A stretch of 64,000 bases of DNA from Nymphaea colorata. Taxonomy: Eukaryota > Streptophyta > Magnoliopsida > Nymphaeales > Nymphaeaceae. Under the pieces are notes generated by a model. The model made no database searches, was not told the DNA's origin, and saw only the letters and a program-made list of their open reading frames with translations. The position numbers and the translations under genes were made by a program. The stretch spans positions 8,773,205 through 8,837,204 of the forward strand of contig NC_045138.2 of the NCBI RefSeq assembly GCF_008831285.2, read 5' to 3'. This document shows, piece after piece, positions 50,166 to 60,021 of the stretch (positions are counted from its first letter, which is position 1; each line of letters opens with the position of its first letter).

Positions 50166-50945
50166 ATGCTAAAATGACTCGTCCTTCTTTTGGTTTGTCT
50201 AAAACTGTTGCTAATGAACCGTTTGAATTGGTGCATGCTGATGTTTGGGGTCTTGCCCCAGTCACATCTTATAATGGTTTTAAATATTATTTATCATTTA
50301 TTGATGATTTCTCTAAGGTAATTTGGTTATATCTTCTCAATTCCAATGATCAAGTTTTTGAAAAATTTGTGATTTACTATAATATGGTGCGTACTCAATA
50401 CAATGATGGTATTAAGACCCTAAAAACTGACAATGGGACTGAGTTTAAAAACAGTTCTTTTGAAAATTTTGAAAATATGAGTGGCATGATGCATCAATAT
50501 TCATGTGTAAAAACTTCACAACAAAACAGAGTAGTCGAGAGGAGAAATCGTCATATTCTTGAAATTACACATTTCTTACTTTTTCAGTCTTGTATGCCTA
50601 AACAGTTTTGGAGCGAGGCGATTATGACTGCTTGCTACCTAATTAACTGAACTCCTAGCTGTAGATTAAGAGGAAAATCACCTCTTCACATCCTTACAGG
50701 ACGCAAGATCAGTATCAATCACATGAAATTGTTCGGGAACATTGTGTATGTTATGATGGACAAAACTGAATGAGACAAACTTAGTCCCAAAGCTCGCAAG
50801 TGTGTGTTTATGGGATATTCAGTCAACAGAAAAGGATATAGATGCTACAACCCTTATGACCAGCACATGTATATCTCTAGAGACGTCAAATTTGATGAGT
50901 TGGTGCCATATTTCAAAAATCACCATCATCAAGAAACACGATAGG
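50165..50945 (+). pseudogene. copia integrase core pseudogene
   Basis: The catalytic residues are visible: Asp in VHADVWG (about 50232), Asp in KTDNGTEFK (about 50427) and Glu in VVERRNRH (about 50535). The C-terminal part goes on past TGA at 50648-50650 (the family has Arg here, fits CGA to TGA) with HMKLFGNIVYV, SPKARKCVFMGYS and KGYRCYNPY, to about 50940. A further TGA at about 50771 interrupts it. The N-terminal zinc-binding region is absent. Confidence 0.85.
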
Positions 50946-51067
50946 GGAAGATTACTTTGCCAAACATTAGCATATATGATGATTTAGTTGCCATTTCTAC
51001 CAACCAAGGTAATCATAATGCATAAGAAGAAGCTCAAGTACAACCTTGATCTAAAACATGGGAACTC

Positions 51068-52090
51068 ATGAAGTTGAAAGGGGCACAACTGAAGTCACCA
51101 AGCCTAGAAGATCACAAAGAACCATTCAACTTCCCTAGGCACTTGAAAGATTATGTGACATATAAGGCAGTTATGCATCCTATCGAAAATTGTGTGACGT
51201 TTAAAAATTTCTCTAAAAAACACTGGTTTTTTGCTACCATAGAAAGAGAAATAGAGCCAAGATCTTATGAGGAGGCCAAAAAGAATCCTATTTGGATCAA
51301 AGCTATGCAGGAAGAGCTTGATGCCTTAAACAAAAACCAAACATGGGAGATTACTCAATTGCCTGAAGGAAAATGTGTGGTTGGCTGCATATGGGTTTTT
51401 AAAATCAAATACAGCAGTGATGGAACAGTGGAAAGATACAAGGGCTGGTCACAAAAGGGTATACTCAAACACAAGGATTGGATTATGAGGAGACATTTGC
51501 TCCGGTAGCCAAAAAGAATACTGCTCGAATATTGCTCTCGATCGCTTGCAACTATGATTGACCACTATTTCAATTAGATGTAAAGTTTGCTTTCTTGCAG
51601 GGAGACTTACAAGAAGAAATATATGAAGCTACCTCCTGGATGGACTCAAGAAAAGTCTACATCAGTATGCAAGCTGCAAAAATTGATATATGGACTTAAA
51701 CAATCTCCTCGAGCGTGGCACTTCAAATTGAGCAAAGCTCTTGAACAATGTCGATTCTACAGGAGTAAAGCCAACAATTCGTTGTTTATCAGTAAGAAAG
51801 ACAGTGATATTACTTTGGTGCTTATCTATATGACATAATCATCATAGGAAGCAACACTTTCAAGATGAATGATGCAAAAGCACTACTTCAAAAGGCCTTC
51901 GACATAAAGGATTTGGGAAAGTTAAAATACTTTTAGGGAATAGAAATTGCTCAGTCAAGGAAAAGACTATTTATGTCACAAAGAAAATATGTCACTGATA
52001 TCTCAAAGAAACTGGAAAACTTGGATGTCGTCTTGTAGTTACACCGGTGATCATCAACAACAAAGAATTGTGTGACAAAGAAACTGCAAA
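51068..52090 (+). pseudogene. copia reverse transcriptase pseudogene, truncated at 3' end
   Basis: It begins with the copia region EPRSYEEAKKNPIWIKAMQE (about 51255). WEITQLPEGKCVVGCIWVFK follows, then a frameshift near 51450 into the next frame (QTQGLDYEE-like, then [16 protein letters not shown]). Next are FQLDVKFAFLQGDLQEEIYM (51570-51630) and LIYGLKQSPRAW (51683). The catalytic YVDD region is damaged: YMT is followed by stop at 51836-51838 and IIIIGSN. KDLGKLKYF (about 51908) and EIAQS can still be read. The coding signal stops at about 52090; RNase H is missing. Confidence 0.85.
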
Positions 52091-54600
52091 ATTTGTTTTA
52101 TGAAAAAATAAAGTAAAATTGTGTTCATAAAGACGCAACAAGCACTCAAAAAAATTAAATGCGATAATGACATTGCATGAACTGATTTTTTGATAAAAAA
52201 GAGTTTACTAAGAGGTTATAAGTAGTCAAACAAAACATATTGTGATAACGCTACTACAGGATTCTTTTTAGGATACACTCAAATAAAATCATGCTTACAA
52301 GCATGCGACAAGTACTTGAAAAAATTAAATGTGATAATGACACTATATGGACTTGTTTTATGATAAAAAGGCATTTACGAAGAGGCAATAAGTAGTCGTA
52401 CAAACAAACATGAGATAGCGCTACTGCAGTATTCGTTTTATAGTATACTCAAATAAAATTATGTTTACAAGGATGTGATAGACATAAAAAAACATGTGAT
52501 AATGCAACCGCAGGGTTCGTTTTACATATACACTCAAGTAAAATCGTGTTTTCAAGGAGGCAATAAGCACTTAGAAAAATTAAACGCAATGACACTTGTT
52601 GACTGATTTTGTGATAAAAAGGTGTTTACTAAGAGGAGATAAATTGCCAGACAAAAGAGATTGCAATAATGCAACTCTAGGATTCGTTTTAGGATGTACT
52701 CAAATAAAATCTTATTTACAAGGTCGTGATAAGCACTCAGAATAATTAAATCGACAATGCCACTATGTGGATATGTTTGATGATAAAAGGACAGTTAACA
52801 AGAGGAGATAAGTAGTTGGACAAAATAGATTGTGATAATGCAACTACATGATTTGTCCTTATAAAATCATGTTTACGAAATAAGTTTACTAAGAGGCGAT
52901 AATTAGTCATACAAAAGTAATTGCAATTATGCAACTATAGGAATCGTTTTTGGATGCAATCAAATAAAATAATGTTTTAGAGGATGCAATTAGCATTTGA
53001 AAAAAATTAAATGCGACAATAATTGTATGGGCTGATTTTATGATAAAAAAAGATGTTTACTAAGCAGGATAAGCAGTTGGGAAAAACAAATTGTGATAAT
53101 GCAACTATAGGATTCCTCCTTGTGAAATTGTATTTACATGGATGCGATAAGTACTTAAAAAAATTAAATGTGACAACAACACTGTGTGGATTAGTTTTAT
53201 GATAAAAAGATGTTTACTAAGAAGTAATTTGCAGTCAGACAAAATAGATGGGATAAAGCAACTGCAAGATTCATTTTATTATATGCTCAGACAAAATTTT
53301 GTTTACAAAAATGCAATAAGCACAAAAAATCATGGGATAATGCAATTACAAGATTCGTTTTACAATACACTTAAGTAAAATCATGCTTACAAGGATGCAA
53401 TAAGCACTTGAAAAAATGAAAAGCGACAATGACACTGTATAGACTGGTTTTATGATAAATGGGCATTTACTAAGAGGTGATAAGCAGCTGGACAAAACAG
53501 ATTGTGATAACGTAACTACAAGATTTGTTTCTGGATAGCTCAAATAAAATCGTGTTTATGATGACGTGATAAACACTCGAAAAAATTAAATGTGACAAAG
53601 ATAGTGTATGGATTGATTTTACATTAAAAACTCATGTACTAAGAGGCGATATGTTGTCAAACAAAACAGATTGCGATAACACAACTGCTTGATTCGTTTT
53701 AGGATGCAATAAAATGAAATAGTGTTTACACCGACGTGATAAGCACTCGAAAAAATTAAATGCTACAATGACACTATATGAACTGGTTTTACGATAAAAA
53801 GACGTTTACTTAGAGACGATAAGCAGTCAGACAAAACAAATTGTGATAACACAATTACAACATTCGTTTTAAGACACACCCAAATAAAATCGTGTTTGCA
53901 AGGATGCAATAAAGACTCGAAAAAATTAAATACAATGACGACACTATATGGACTGGTTTGACGATTAATAAGCATTTGCTAAGAGGCGATAAGCAGTCAG
54001 ACAAAAAAGATTGCGATAATGCAATCACAAGATTCATTTTATGATACACTCGAATAAAATTGTGTTTACAAGGATGTGATAGGCACAAATAATCGTGTGA
54101 TAATGCAACTACAATATTTATTTTACATAGACACTCAAGTAAAATTATGTTTACAAGGTCGTGATATATTTGAAAAAAATAAGTGCGACAATGACATGGT
54201 ATAGACTAGTTTTAAGATAAAAAGGTATTTACTAAGATGTGATAAGTAGTTGGACAAAATAGATTGCGATAACGCAACTGCAAGATTTGTTTTATGATAC
54301 ATTCAAATAAAATTGTGTTTTCAAGACCTAGATAAGCACTTGAAAAAATTAAATGCAGCGATAATGCAACTGCTAGATTTGTTTTACAATGTGCTCATAT
54401 AGAATCACATTTACAAGGCCGCGATAAGCACAAGAAATCATGTGATAACACAACTGTAGGATTCATTTTATGAAACACTCAAATAGAATCATGTTTATGA
54501 CACTATATTGATTGGTTTTATATAGAAAGTCATTTACTAAGAAGCGATAAACAGTATAAACAGTCAGACAATACAGATTTCGATAGTGCAATAGCAGAGT
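52091..54600 (+). repeat. Satellite-like tandem array, 170-bp monomer with 84-92-bp half-length variants
   Basis: The phrase GATTCGTTTT (or a close form) marks unit starts at 52091, 52260, 52430, 52514, 52681, 52850, 52941, 53111, 53268, 53352, 53522, 53691, 53861, 54031, 54114, 54284, 54376 and 54460. Spacings are 157-170 bp (full monomer) or 83-92 bp (short form). A full unit carries, in order, CTCAAATAAAATCGTGTTTA, AAGGATGCGATAAGCACT, AAAAATTAAATGCGA, ATGACACTATATGGACTGGT, TTATGATAAAAAGG, TTTACTAAGAGGCGATAAGC, AGTCAGACAAAACAGATTGC and GATAATGCAACTACAG. Short forms mostly jump from the first GATAAGCA to the last GATAATGCAAC. Copies differ by many point changes, so the array is not recent. 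No coding; overlapping short frames are artefacts. It abuts the copia RT fragment. Confidence 0.93.
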
Positions 54601-55502
54601 ATGGAAATGTGTTTTGCTATGGTTGAGTCAATAGATGAAATAAACGGCATTTATTCTCCACGGCTGCTTTGAAACAAGAAAAATTTTAGTTCCATTTACA
54701 TACAAACATGAAACTAAAATACCTAGAACAAAAGTTTCAAACAATCAAACAACATTGGGTATATGGAAGGTGGAACTTCTGTTCCACCACATTGGTATCC
54801 AGTACTAAATACCTATCATTTAATGTCTGGGTCTGGCATTCAAACTTTACCTAGGGGTTTTAAAATTCATGTTGTTTCAAAATAGGGCATTTTTTTTAAT
54901 GATGGAAGTAAAATTTCACTCCTACAGTCGAATTTCATCAATCAAATGCTTCTTGAGGGGCATTTAAATGCTTGGTATTTAAGTGCTTGCCATTAAAATA
55001 CCATGTATTTGAGAGGTGGAACTAAAAGTTCCATCTTCCATAACCCAAGTGTGTGTGAATGCATGGTGTACTTATTCTAGGTGTTATTATTCTATGTTTG
55101 ATTTACGAAATACCATTCCTACCTCCAACCGTTGAAAATAACAAACCACCCATCCTCATTATTAGCAACCATCGACTTATAAAAACGAACACTCAAGAAG
55201 CGGCTTCAGCTTCCACACAAGGCTGTGCAGTGTGCACTTCACGCCTCAAGCTTGGAATAGCTGACTTGATATTGATCGCCACCCAAACGTTTTAGAGTGT
55301 CAAGGAGTGCCACCTACATAGTTAAAGGCTTCCCTTGGCTACGAAGTGTAGGAACAACAAAAAACAGAAAAACATCTACCTCTTAAAAGTGCTTCATCTG
55401 AAAAACAGTCACCATTATAAGCATCAAGAATTCATCAATACATGCACCAACATGAGAATAATTTAGTATATGAGAATAATCCCAATCCAGATAATTAAAT
55501 AA

Positions 55503-55730
55503 GGATGGAATCAGATGTATCCAGCTTCATTAGAGCAACCCCGGTTTCTAGTTTAAGCAGGAGTTGCAAGTGCAGGAACTCTCTGCGCCTCGTCCCCAAC
55601 TTCTCTGCCCTCTTCTTCTTCTTGCGCCGCTTCTGGCTCGCCCCACTCCGCCCGCCGCGGCCACGCTGAAGGACACGCACAATTTGTTCGCCCTCAAGAC
55701 CCCTCTCTTCATCAACCCACTTTTCTCCAA
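55503..55730 (+). other. GC-rich first-exon-like block, unrecognised
   Basis: GC-rich sequence in an AT-rich neighbourhood. One frame opens at 55505 (MESDVSSFIRATPVSSL...) and ends within about 55 residues; another overlapping frame reads through LKDTHNLFALKTPLFINPLF and reaches a GT (AACTGGTACT, 55729) directly before a (CT)n tract. This looks like the first exon and donor site of a host gene, perhaps captured between the inverted arms at 54743-56690. No domain recognised. Confidence 0.35.
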
Positions 55731-55733
55731 CTG

Positions 55734-55736
<3 letters not shown>

Positions 55737-55803
<67 letters not shown>

Positions 55804-55812
55804 CCTCTCTCT
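55737..55812. repeat. (CT)n microsatellite
   Basis: About 55 uninterrupted bases of CT repeat and then an imperfect CT tail. Confidence 0.96.
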
Positions 55813-56192
55813 TGCTGCGGTCATGGTCCACGATTCTCTCTGGCATTCTCAGAATTGCAATTTTGTTGTTAATGTGTGAAATATGTGAGATGAATTGGGC
55901 TTGCCGACTGGGTATTCTTTGGTGACCCGAAAATGGCGTTTAGCATAGAGGGGACTCTCGGGTGGGGCTCTTGCATTTGCAGCGTCCGTCCATAATCAGA
56001 TCCAGAAGGAGTTTGGGCTGCATGTCGCCATTACTCTATCTGTTTCATAACTCACTCAGAAAAGATGGGAAATAGCCAAAAAAAAATGCCGATGATACCT
56101 GAACCTACAGAGGGCAGGACCGATCTGTGCGATTTTGGGTGACCCATTTGGGCATTTCAGAAAGGGCTGGAGAGAAGGAAAGAAAGAGGGCA

Positions 56193-56194
<2 letters not shown>

Positions 56195-56238
<44 letters not shown>
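56195..56238. repeat. (GA)n microsatellite
   Basis: About 43 bases of GA repeat, opposite in strand sense to the (CT)n tract at 55737-55812, in the same inverted-arm element. Confidence 0.95.
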
Positions 56239-56240
<2 letters not shown>

Positions 56241-56690
56241 TGCTCCAAGCCTGAGGAGGAGGTGAAAAGAGAGGGTGAATAAGACGGTGGCTTGCTGATG
56301 ATAGAAAAAGGAAGAAGCTGAGAAGAGAGCAAGTCACGACCTTGTGTGCCAGAGGGAGCAACCAGTGTATTGTACGGGTGGAACTAAACACCGGGGAGAA
56401 GGAGAAGGCACCTATTTAGCTGAGACTATATTATTGATATTACAATATCACGTTCATTCAAAACCCCCGGATGTTTTATTTCTTGTTTGTTTGAAGGTGG
56501 AATTTTTAATGTACGATGGCAGTAAATTTTAAAGGCTGTAGTAAAATGCCGTCAATACAAACTCCTGTGTAACGTTTGAATACCTGAAACTAAATACCTA
56601 AGTGTCACAATTCCGGTATTTAGTACCGGGTACGGTTTTTGTGGAACTTTTGTTCCATCTCCCATGTACCTGTATTTGTTTGATTTTTTA

Positions 56691-57716
56691 GAATTTTTAT
56701 TTCAATTATTTTAATACCATATTTGTTTGTACCTGAAACTTAAATACCATCTATTTTCAACAATATTGAGCAACAATAAATTAAAAAAGGGGTACATGAA
56801 AACAATCATTTCTAAAATTATGCTCAAAAGTAAACCACGCCGTCCAGCATTTAAAATTTCGCGTTCTTAAACTTAAAGAAAATCAAACATAGTGTCAAGT
56901 TCTTTAATATTATTTATTAAATTAATTTGGGTAAGTGAGATGAAATGTAAATGAAGGTCATTAGGTAAATTGCTGGTGCTTAAGCCAAGAGAAACACTTT
57001 TAAAATAGAATATAATGACTGTGAGGTAAAAAAATCTTTAATTAATTTCGTCTCAATTTTGTCATTATGTTTAAAATTTTTTATGATGTTCAAAAAAATA
57101 AAGTGCACGTGAAAATATAATTTTGCAATGGTGAAAACCCCTTTTCATAAATGTATTATTTTGTTTATTCTTGTATTTTCTATTTTTATTTAAAAAAACC
57201 AAGTCACAACAGTCGACCACAACAGTGAATTGGGCGTTTCAAAACAGCAAGAAGGCAACTTCCTCGGCTATGCCTTGCCGGATGAAAGAAAGAAAAGAGA
57301 CATGCACTTTTCAACGGTCAGAAGAAACTTGCCCAGGTATAAAGTTCCACCTCTTTTGGTGGAATTTTATTGCTGAAAGTGAAGTTCCTGTAAGAAAATT
57401 TCCGAGGGTTTAGTTTGGAGTTTGTTTCATTGTGAAACTTTCAATCCAATTTGAACTTTTGTTCCACCTCTACAGTAGATTCCACCAATTCAAATTCAAA
57501 TTTTCAGAAGTAATTCTTATTTGTCAAAATGAGATGAAAACAAAGAAAGTTGGGGTGAAAGATATTTTCTTCTTATTCGTAAAAAAATGAGATGAAAACA
57601 AAGAACGTTGGGTGATTCATATTATCATAAATTTCGTCTCATCCCAAGGTGTCGAGGGAGATTTACCTACCAAAAAAAATGACCGTTAGGAGGCTGGAGA
57701 GGGAGAAAAGGGCCAA
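56691..57716. other. No gene recognised; GTTCCACC-type phrases
   Basis: AT-rich. It holds phrases related to the inverted arms to the left (AAGTTCCACC at 57341, TTTTGTTCCACCTC at 57459). A 28-base segment around GAGATGAAAACAAAGAA is duplicated at 57530 and 57589. Confidence 0.4.
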
Positions 57717-58020
57717 TAAGGGCCCGTTTGATTGTCGGGTGAAATTTAACATGGTAAATTTACCATGGTAAATTTTTCTGGAAAAATTTACAGGATGAAA
57801 TTTCTCCTTGTTCCAATGTGAGGCTTTGTTTGATGCACACGAAAAATTTAATGTGGTAAATTTAACCATGTTTGATGCACAGGAAAAATTTAACCTGGTA
57901 AAAAGCAAGAAAACTTGATCAAAATTTTCAATCTTTGTGTACCCTCCAATGAAAGTATCCATGAAACGACTGATCTTTCTAATTGAGCACAATCTACAAG
58001 CCCAAGCTCAATGTACATTT

Positions 58021-58422
58021 TCATAATGAAATTACATAATACTGAATCCAACTCATGCCCAACGATAACTCATGCCCAAGCTTCATCCTGTGGCAATGAA
58101 TCAACCTGCCAATGTCAAGAAACCCACACTGACCAGCTGTAATGCTCACTAAGCTGCTCAAATTGGGCTTCAAATCACCCATCAACAGACTATTAAAAAT
58201 CCCAAGCAACGCATTGAACTCACCAACTTTGCAGTAACCATCAATCATGGCATTCCCTGAGACGATGCTTCTTTTGGGCATTTTATCGAACACCTTGCGA
58301 GCAAGCTGTTTGTTACCAGTTATCCCGTGCAGATGGTGGAGTATTGAATCACCCACATCTGATTTGATATGAAGGTCTCGAATTCTGGCCCCACCACTGT
58401 GTCCTTTAGGGGGATTTTGCAT
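58021..58422 (-). pseudogene. PPR protein fragment inside the Harbinger-like element
   Basis: The - strand frame from 58422 reads LHIKSDVGDSILHHLHGITG, then ARKVFDKMPKRSIVSGNAMI, DGYCKVGEFNALLGIFNSLL and PNLSSLVSITAGQCGFLDIG, then RLIHCHRMKLG. This is about three PPR repeats of the P-L-S type. It is open for 133 codons, so it is less decayed than the gypsy remnants, but lacks both ends of a PPR protein. No relation to the PPR fragment at 20639-21085 is obvious. Its place between Harbinger-like ends suggests capture. Confidence 0.78.
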
Positions 58423-58677
58423 GGATCCTCCACATCAAGTGAAGCCAGGAGCATTCAATCCACCATAGATTTTGGGGGTTTTCTGAGTCGGCTGCATAGA
58501 GTCGAGCTTTTTCCAGCAGTCTTTGCAGTTTCTATTTGAGGGTGATTAGGGTTTTTGGATTAGGAGAAATTTGAGAAGCCTTGATTATGGTAGGCCATCG
58601 GCAGTGTCAATGGGAAGAATCCAGCGCCACGGAGAAGAGTAAAGCCCCGATTTCTGAGATTGATATGAAATCGGCGT

Positions 58678-58820
58678 CACTTCCTTCGTGCTCTGCCCGC
58701 ACCACCTGCTTCACCCTCCATTCCTTCGTGCTCTTCCCGCACCACCTGCTCTTCACCCTCCATTCCTTCGTGCTATTCCCGCACCACCTGCTTCACCCTC
58801 CATTTCTTTGTGCTTTGTTG
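58678..58820 (+). repeat. Minisatellite, about 46-bp unit, three and a half copies
   Basis: TCCTTCGTGCTCT, then GCCCGCACCACCTGCT and TCACCCTCCAT, recur at 58682, 58727 and 58771, with a partial unit at 58805. Frames at 58581-58894 are repeat artefacts. Confidence 0.88.
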
Positions 58821-58884
58821 CAGAAACCCCTCCCCAGTCTCGGCCACATGCTCAGGACGTGAGAGTGAAAAATCGAAAGCGGTC

Positions 58885-59040
58885 GAACGGGTGAAATTTC
58901 ACCCGCTCAAAAGTCCGAGCTGCGAGCTCGGACTTTCGAGCGGGTGAAATTTCACCCGCTCGCTTATATGTTAAACGGGGTGAATTTCACCCCGTTTGAT
59001 GCATTTTACGTCGGGCGGGTGAAATTTCACCCACCCGTAC
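58885..59040. repeat. Palindromic GGGTGAAATTTCACCC repeats
   Basis: CGGGTGAAATTTCACCCG is a perfect palindrome and occurs at about 58889, 58938 and, in near form, 59018. A related palindrome (CGGGGTGAATTTCACCCCG) is at 58976, and AGTCCGAGCTGCGAGCTCGG with flanks forms a further one at 58912-58935. The same GGGTGAAATTT word forms part of the element's left terminus (57737). Confidence 0.88.
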
Positions 59041-59539
59041 ACTTTTTTCCCTCCCTTTTCATTTTACCCAGGCTATCAAACTGGGCCTAAGAGGCGACTG
59101 GCGAGCAACCTGTGGGTGCGACAGCAACAGCTATCGGCGTTGATGGCGAGGAAGATGGTGGCGTGGTGGTGGGTTGTGGTGAAGAGGTGGTCGGGGCTTT
59201 GGGGGGGTGGCGAGGAGATAGTTAGAGGTGGTAAGGAGGTGACGAGGGTATTAGATTTGGGAGACAGAGGTGGCGAGGGCATCAGATTTGAGATTCAATG
59301 CTTAAACCACCCTCGCCGGCAGCAAAACCATCAAGCAATCTGTGAAATTGATGAAATCGACGCCACCAGTCAAAACCCCATGGTCGGTCAAGCGGTCGGT
59401 GCTGGTCGGCGGCACCCACTATAATGCGTTCAAGGGGAGCACGATAAACCTAACCCTAACTCTAGCTCAGTAGACCGCACCATCTTCTTCTTCTACCTTT
59501 CTCCCTCTCCAGCCTTTACCTTCTTCCTCTCGAATTCCA

Positions 59540-59706
59540 TCCCATGCTATCGAGGTAAGAAGAATGTTTCTAGGAAACACCTTTCAATCCTATCACACAC
59601 TCGGCAAAAATGAAATGGAAAGGAAATTTTTCATTCCATTTTTCCTGTAAACTTATTTCCAGAAGCTTATTTCTTATTTCATATTTCTAATCCATCAAAC
59701 AGCCCC
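59540..59706. mobile_element. Second Tourist-like end (only one terminus clear)
   Basis: The right end reverse-complemented reads GGGGCTGTTTGATGGATTAG, next to TTA (59707-59709), as for Harbinger/Tourist elements. The left terminus is not found; 59540 is approximate. Confidence 0.35.
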
Positions 59707-59993
59707 TTATTAAGGGATCTGCAAAAAAATATCATAATGGACCTTTTTAAAATTAAAATATTTATGTCCAATAATTCAAAATTGATTATTTTTAAAAATA
59801 ATTGAAGGCAATAAATGTGCTTTAGGCAGATTTTTCATGGTGATGTTAAAACGTCACTCATGCGCCTCACCCGTTCTATCTCCTCATCTACCTTACTGCA
59901 CTGCTGCATGGGGGCTTGGCTGCTTGTGAAGAAGATAGTGTCTGGCTTCTCACAATGCCGTCATAGTGAAGAGGTGGTTCATTCCAGGTGCCT

Positions 59994-60021
59994 CTCTCTC
60001 TCTCTCTCTTTCTCTCTCTCC
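59994..60021. repeat. (CT)n microsatellite
   Basis: Short CT tract with one TT interruption, in unassigned intergenic sequence. Confidence 0.85.

Larger units (their letters stand above)
48266..52090 (+). mobile_element. Ty1/copia retrotransposon, internally deleted and 3'-truncated
   Basis: The 5' LTR ends at 48588 (TTATCA) next to the primer site. A leader runs from 48601 to 49255. Gag is at 49256-50165, then the integrase core (about 50165-50945) and RT (about 51240-52090), the copia order integrase before RT. Protease and the integrase N-terminal zinc region are missing: the gag knuckle at about 50088 is followed within 80 bases by the integrase core. RNase H and the 3' LTR are also missing; the frame ends where the tandem array begins near 52090. 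The LTR start is uncertain (a TG at 48337 or close to 48266). Confidence 0.85.
54743..56690. mobile_element. 1.9-kb element with about 300-bp inverted arms
   Basis: The left arm (54743 to about 55050) and the reverse complement of the right arm (about 56365-56690) share, in order, AATCAAACAA, GGTGGAAC or GATGGAAC, GTTCCAC, AGTACTAAATACC or GGTACTAAATACC, CATTCAAAC or TATTCAAAC, a GGAGTTT or GGGGTTT phrase, and end near GTGGAACTAAA. The middle (55060-56360) holds CT/GA microsatellites and a GC-rich coding-like block. Two independent, oppositely inserted MITEs would give the same picture. Confidence 0.6.
57720..59087. mobile_element. Harbinger-like non-autonomous element carrying a PPR fragment
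   Basis: The left end is GGGCCCGTTTGATTGTCGGG and then TGAAAT; the right end, reverse-complemented, is GGCCCAGTTTGATAGCCTGG and then GTAAAAT. Both ends are flanked by TAA (57717-57719 and 59088-59090), the 3-bp target typical of PIF/Harbinger elements. The start GGnCCnGTTTGnT is typical of Tourist-type ends. The element is 1.37 kb and lacks any transposase. Inside are a - strand PPR fragment (58021-58422), a 46-bp minisatellite (58678-58820) and palindromic GGGTGAAATTTCACCC repeats (58885-59035). Confidence 0.72.

Noticed and set aside
52091-54600. Possible CRISPR-like array
   Set aside because: There are no unique spacers between short identical repeats; the whole 170-bp unit repeats with drift, in a plant nuclear context.
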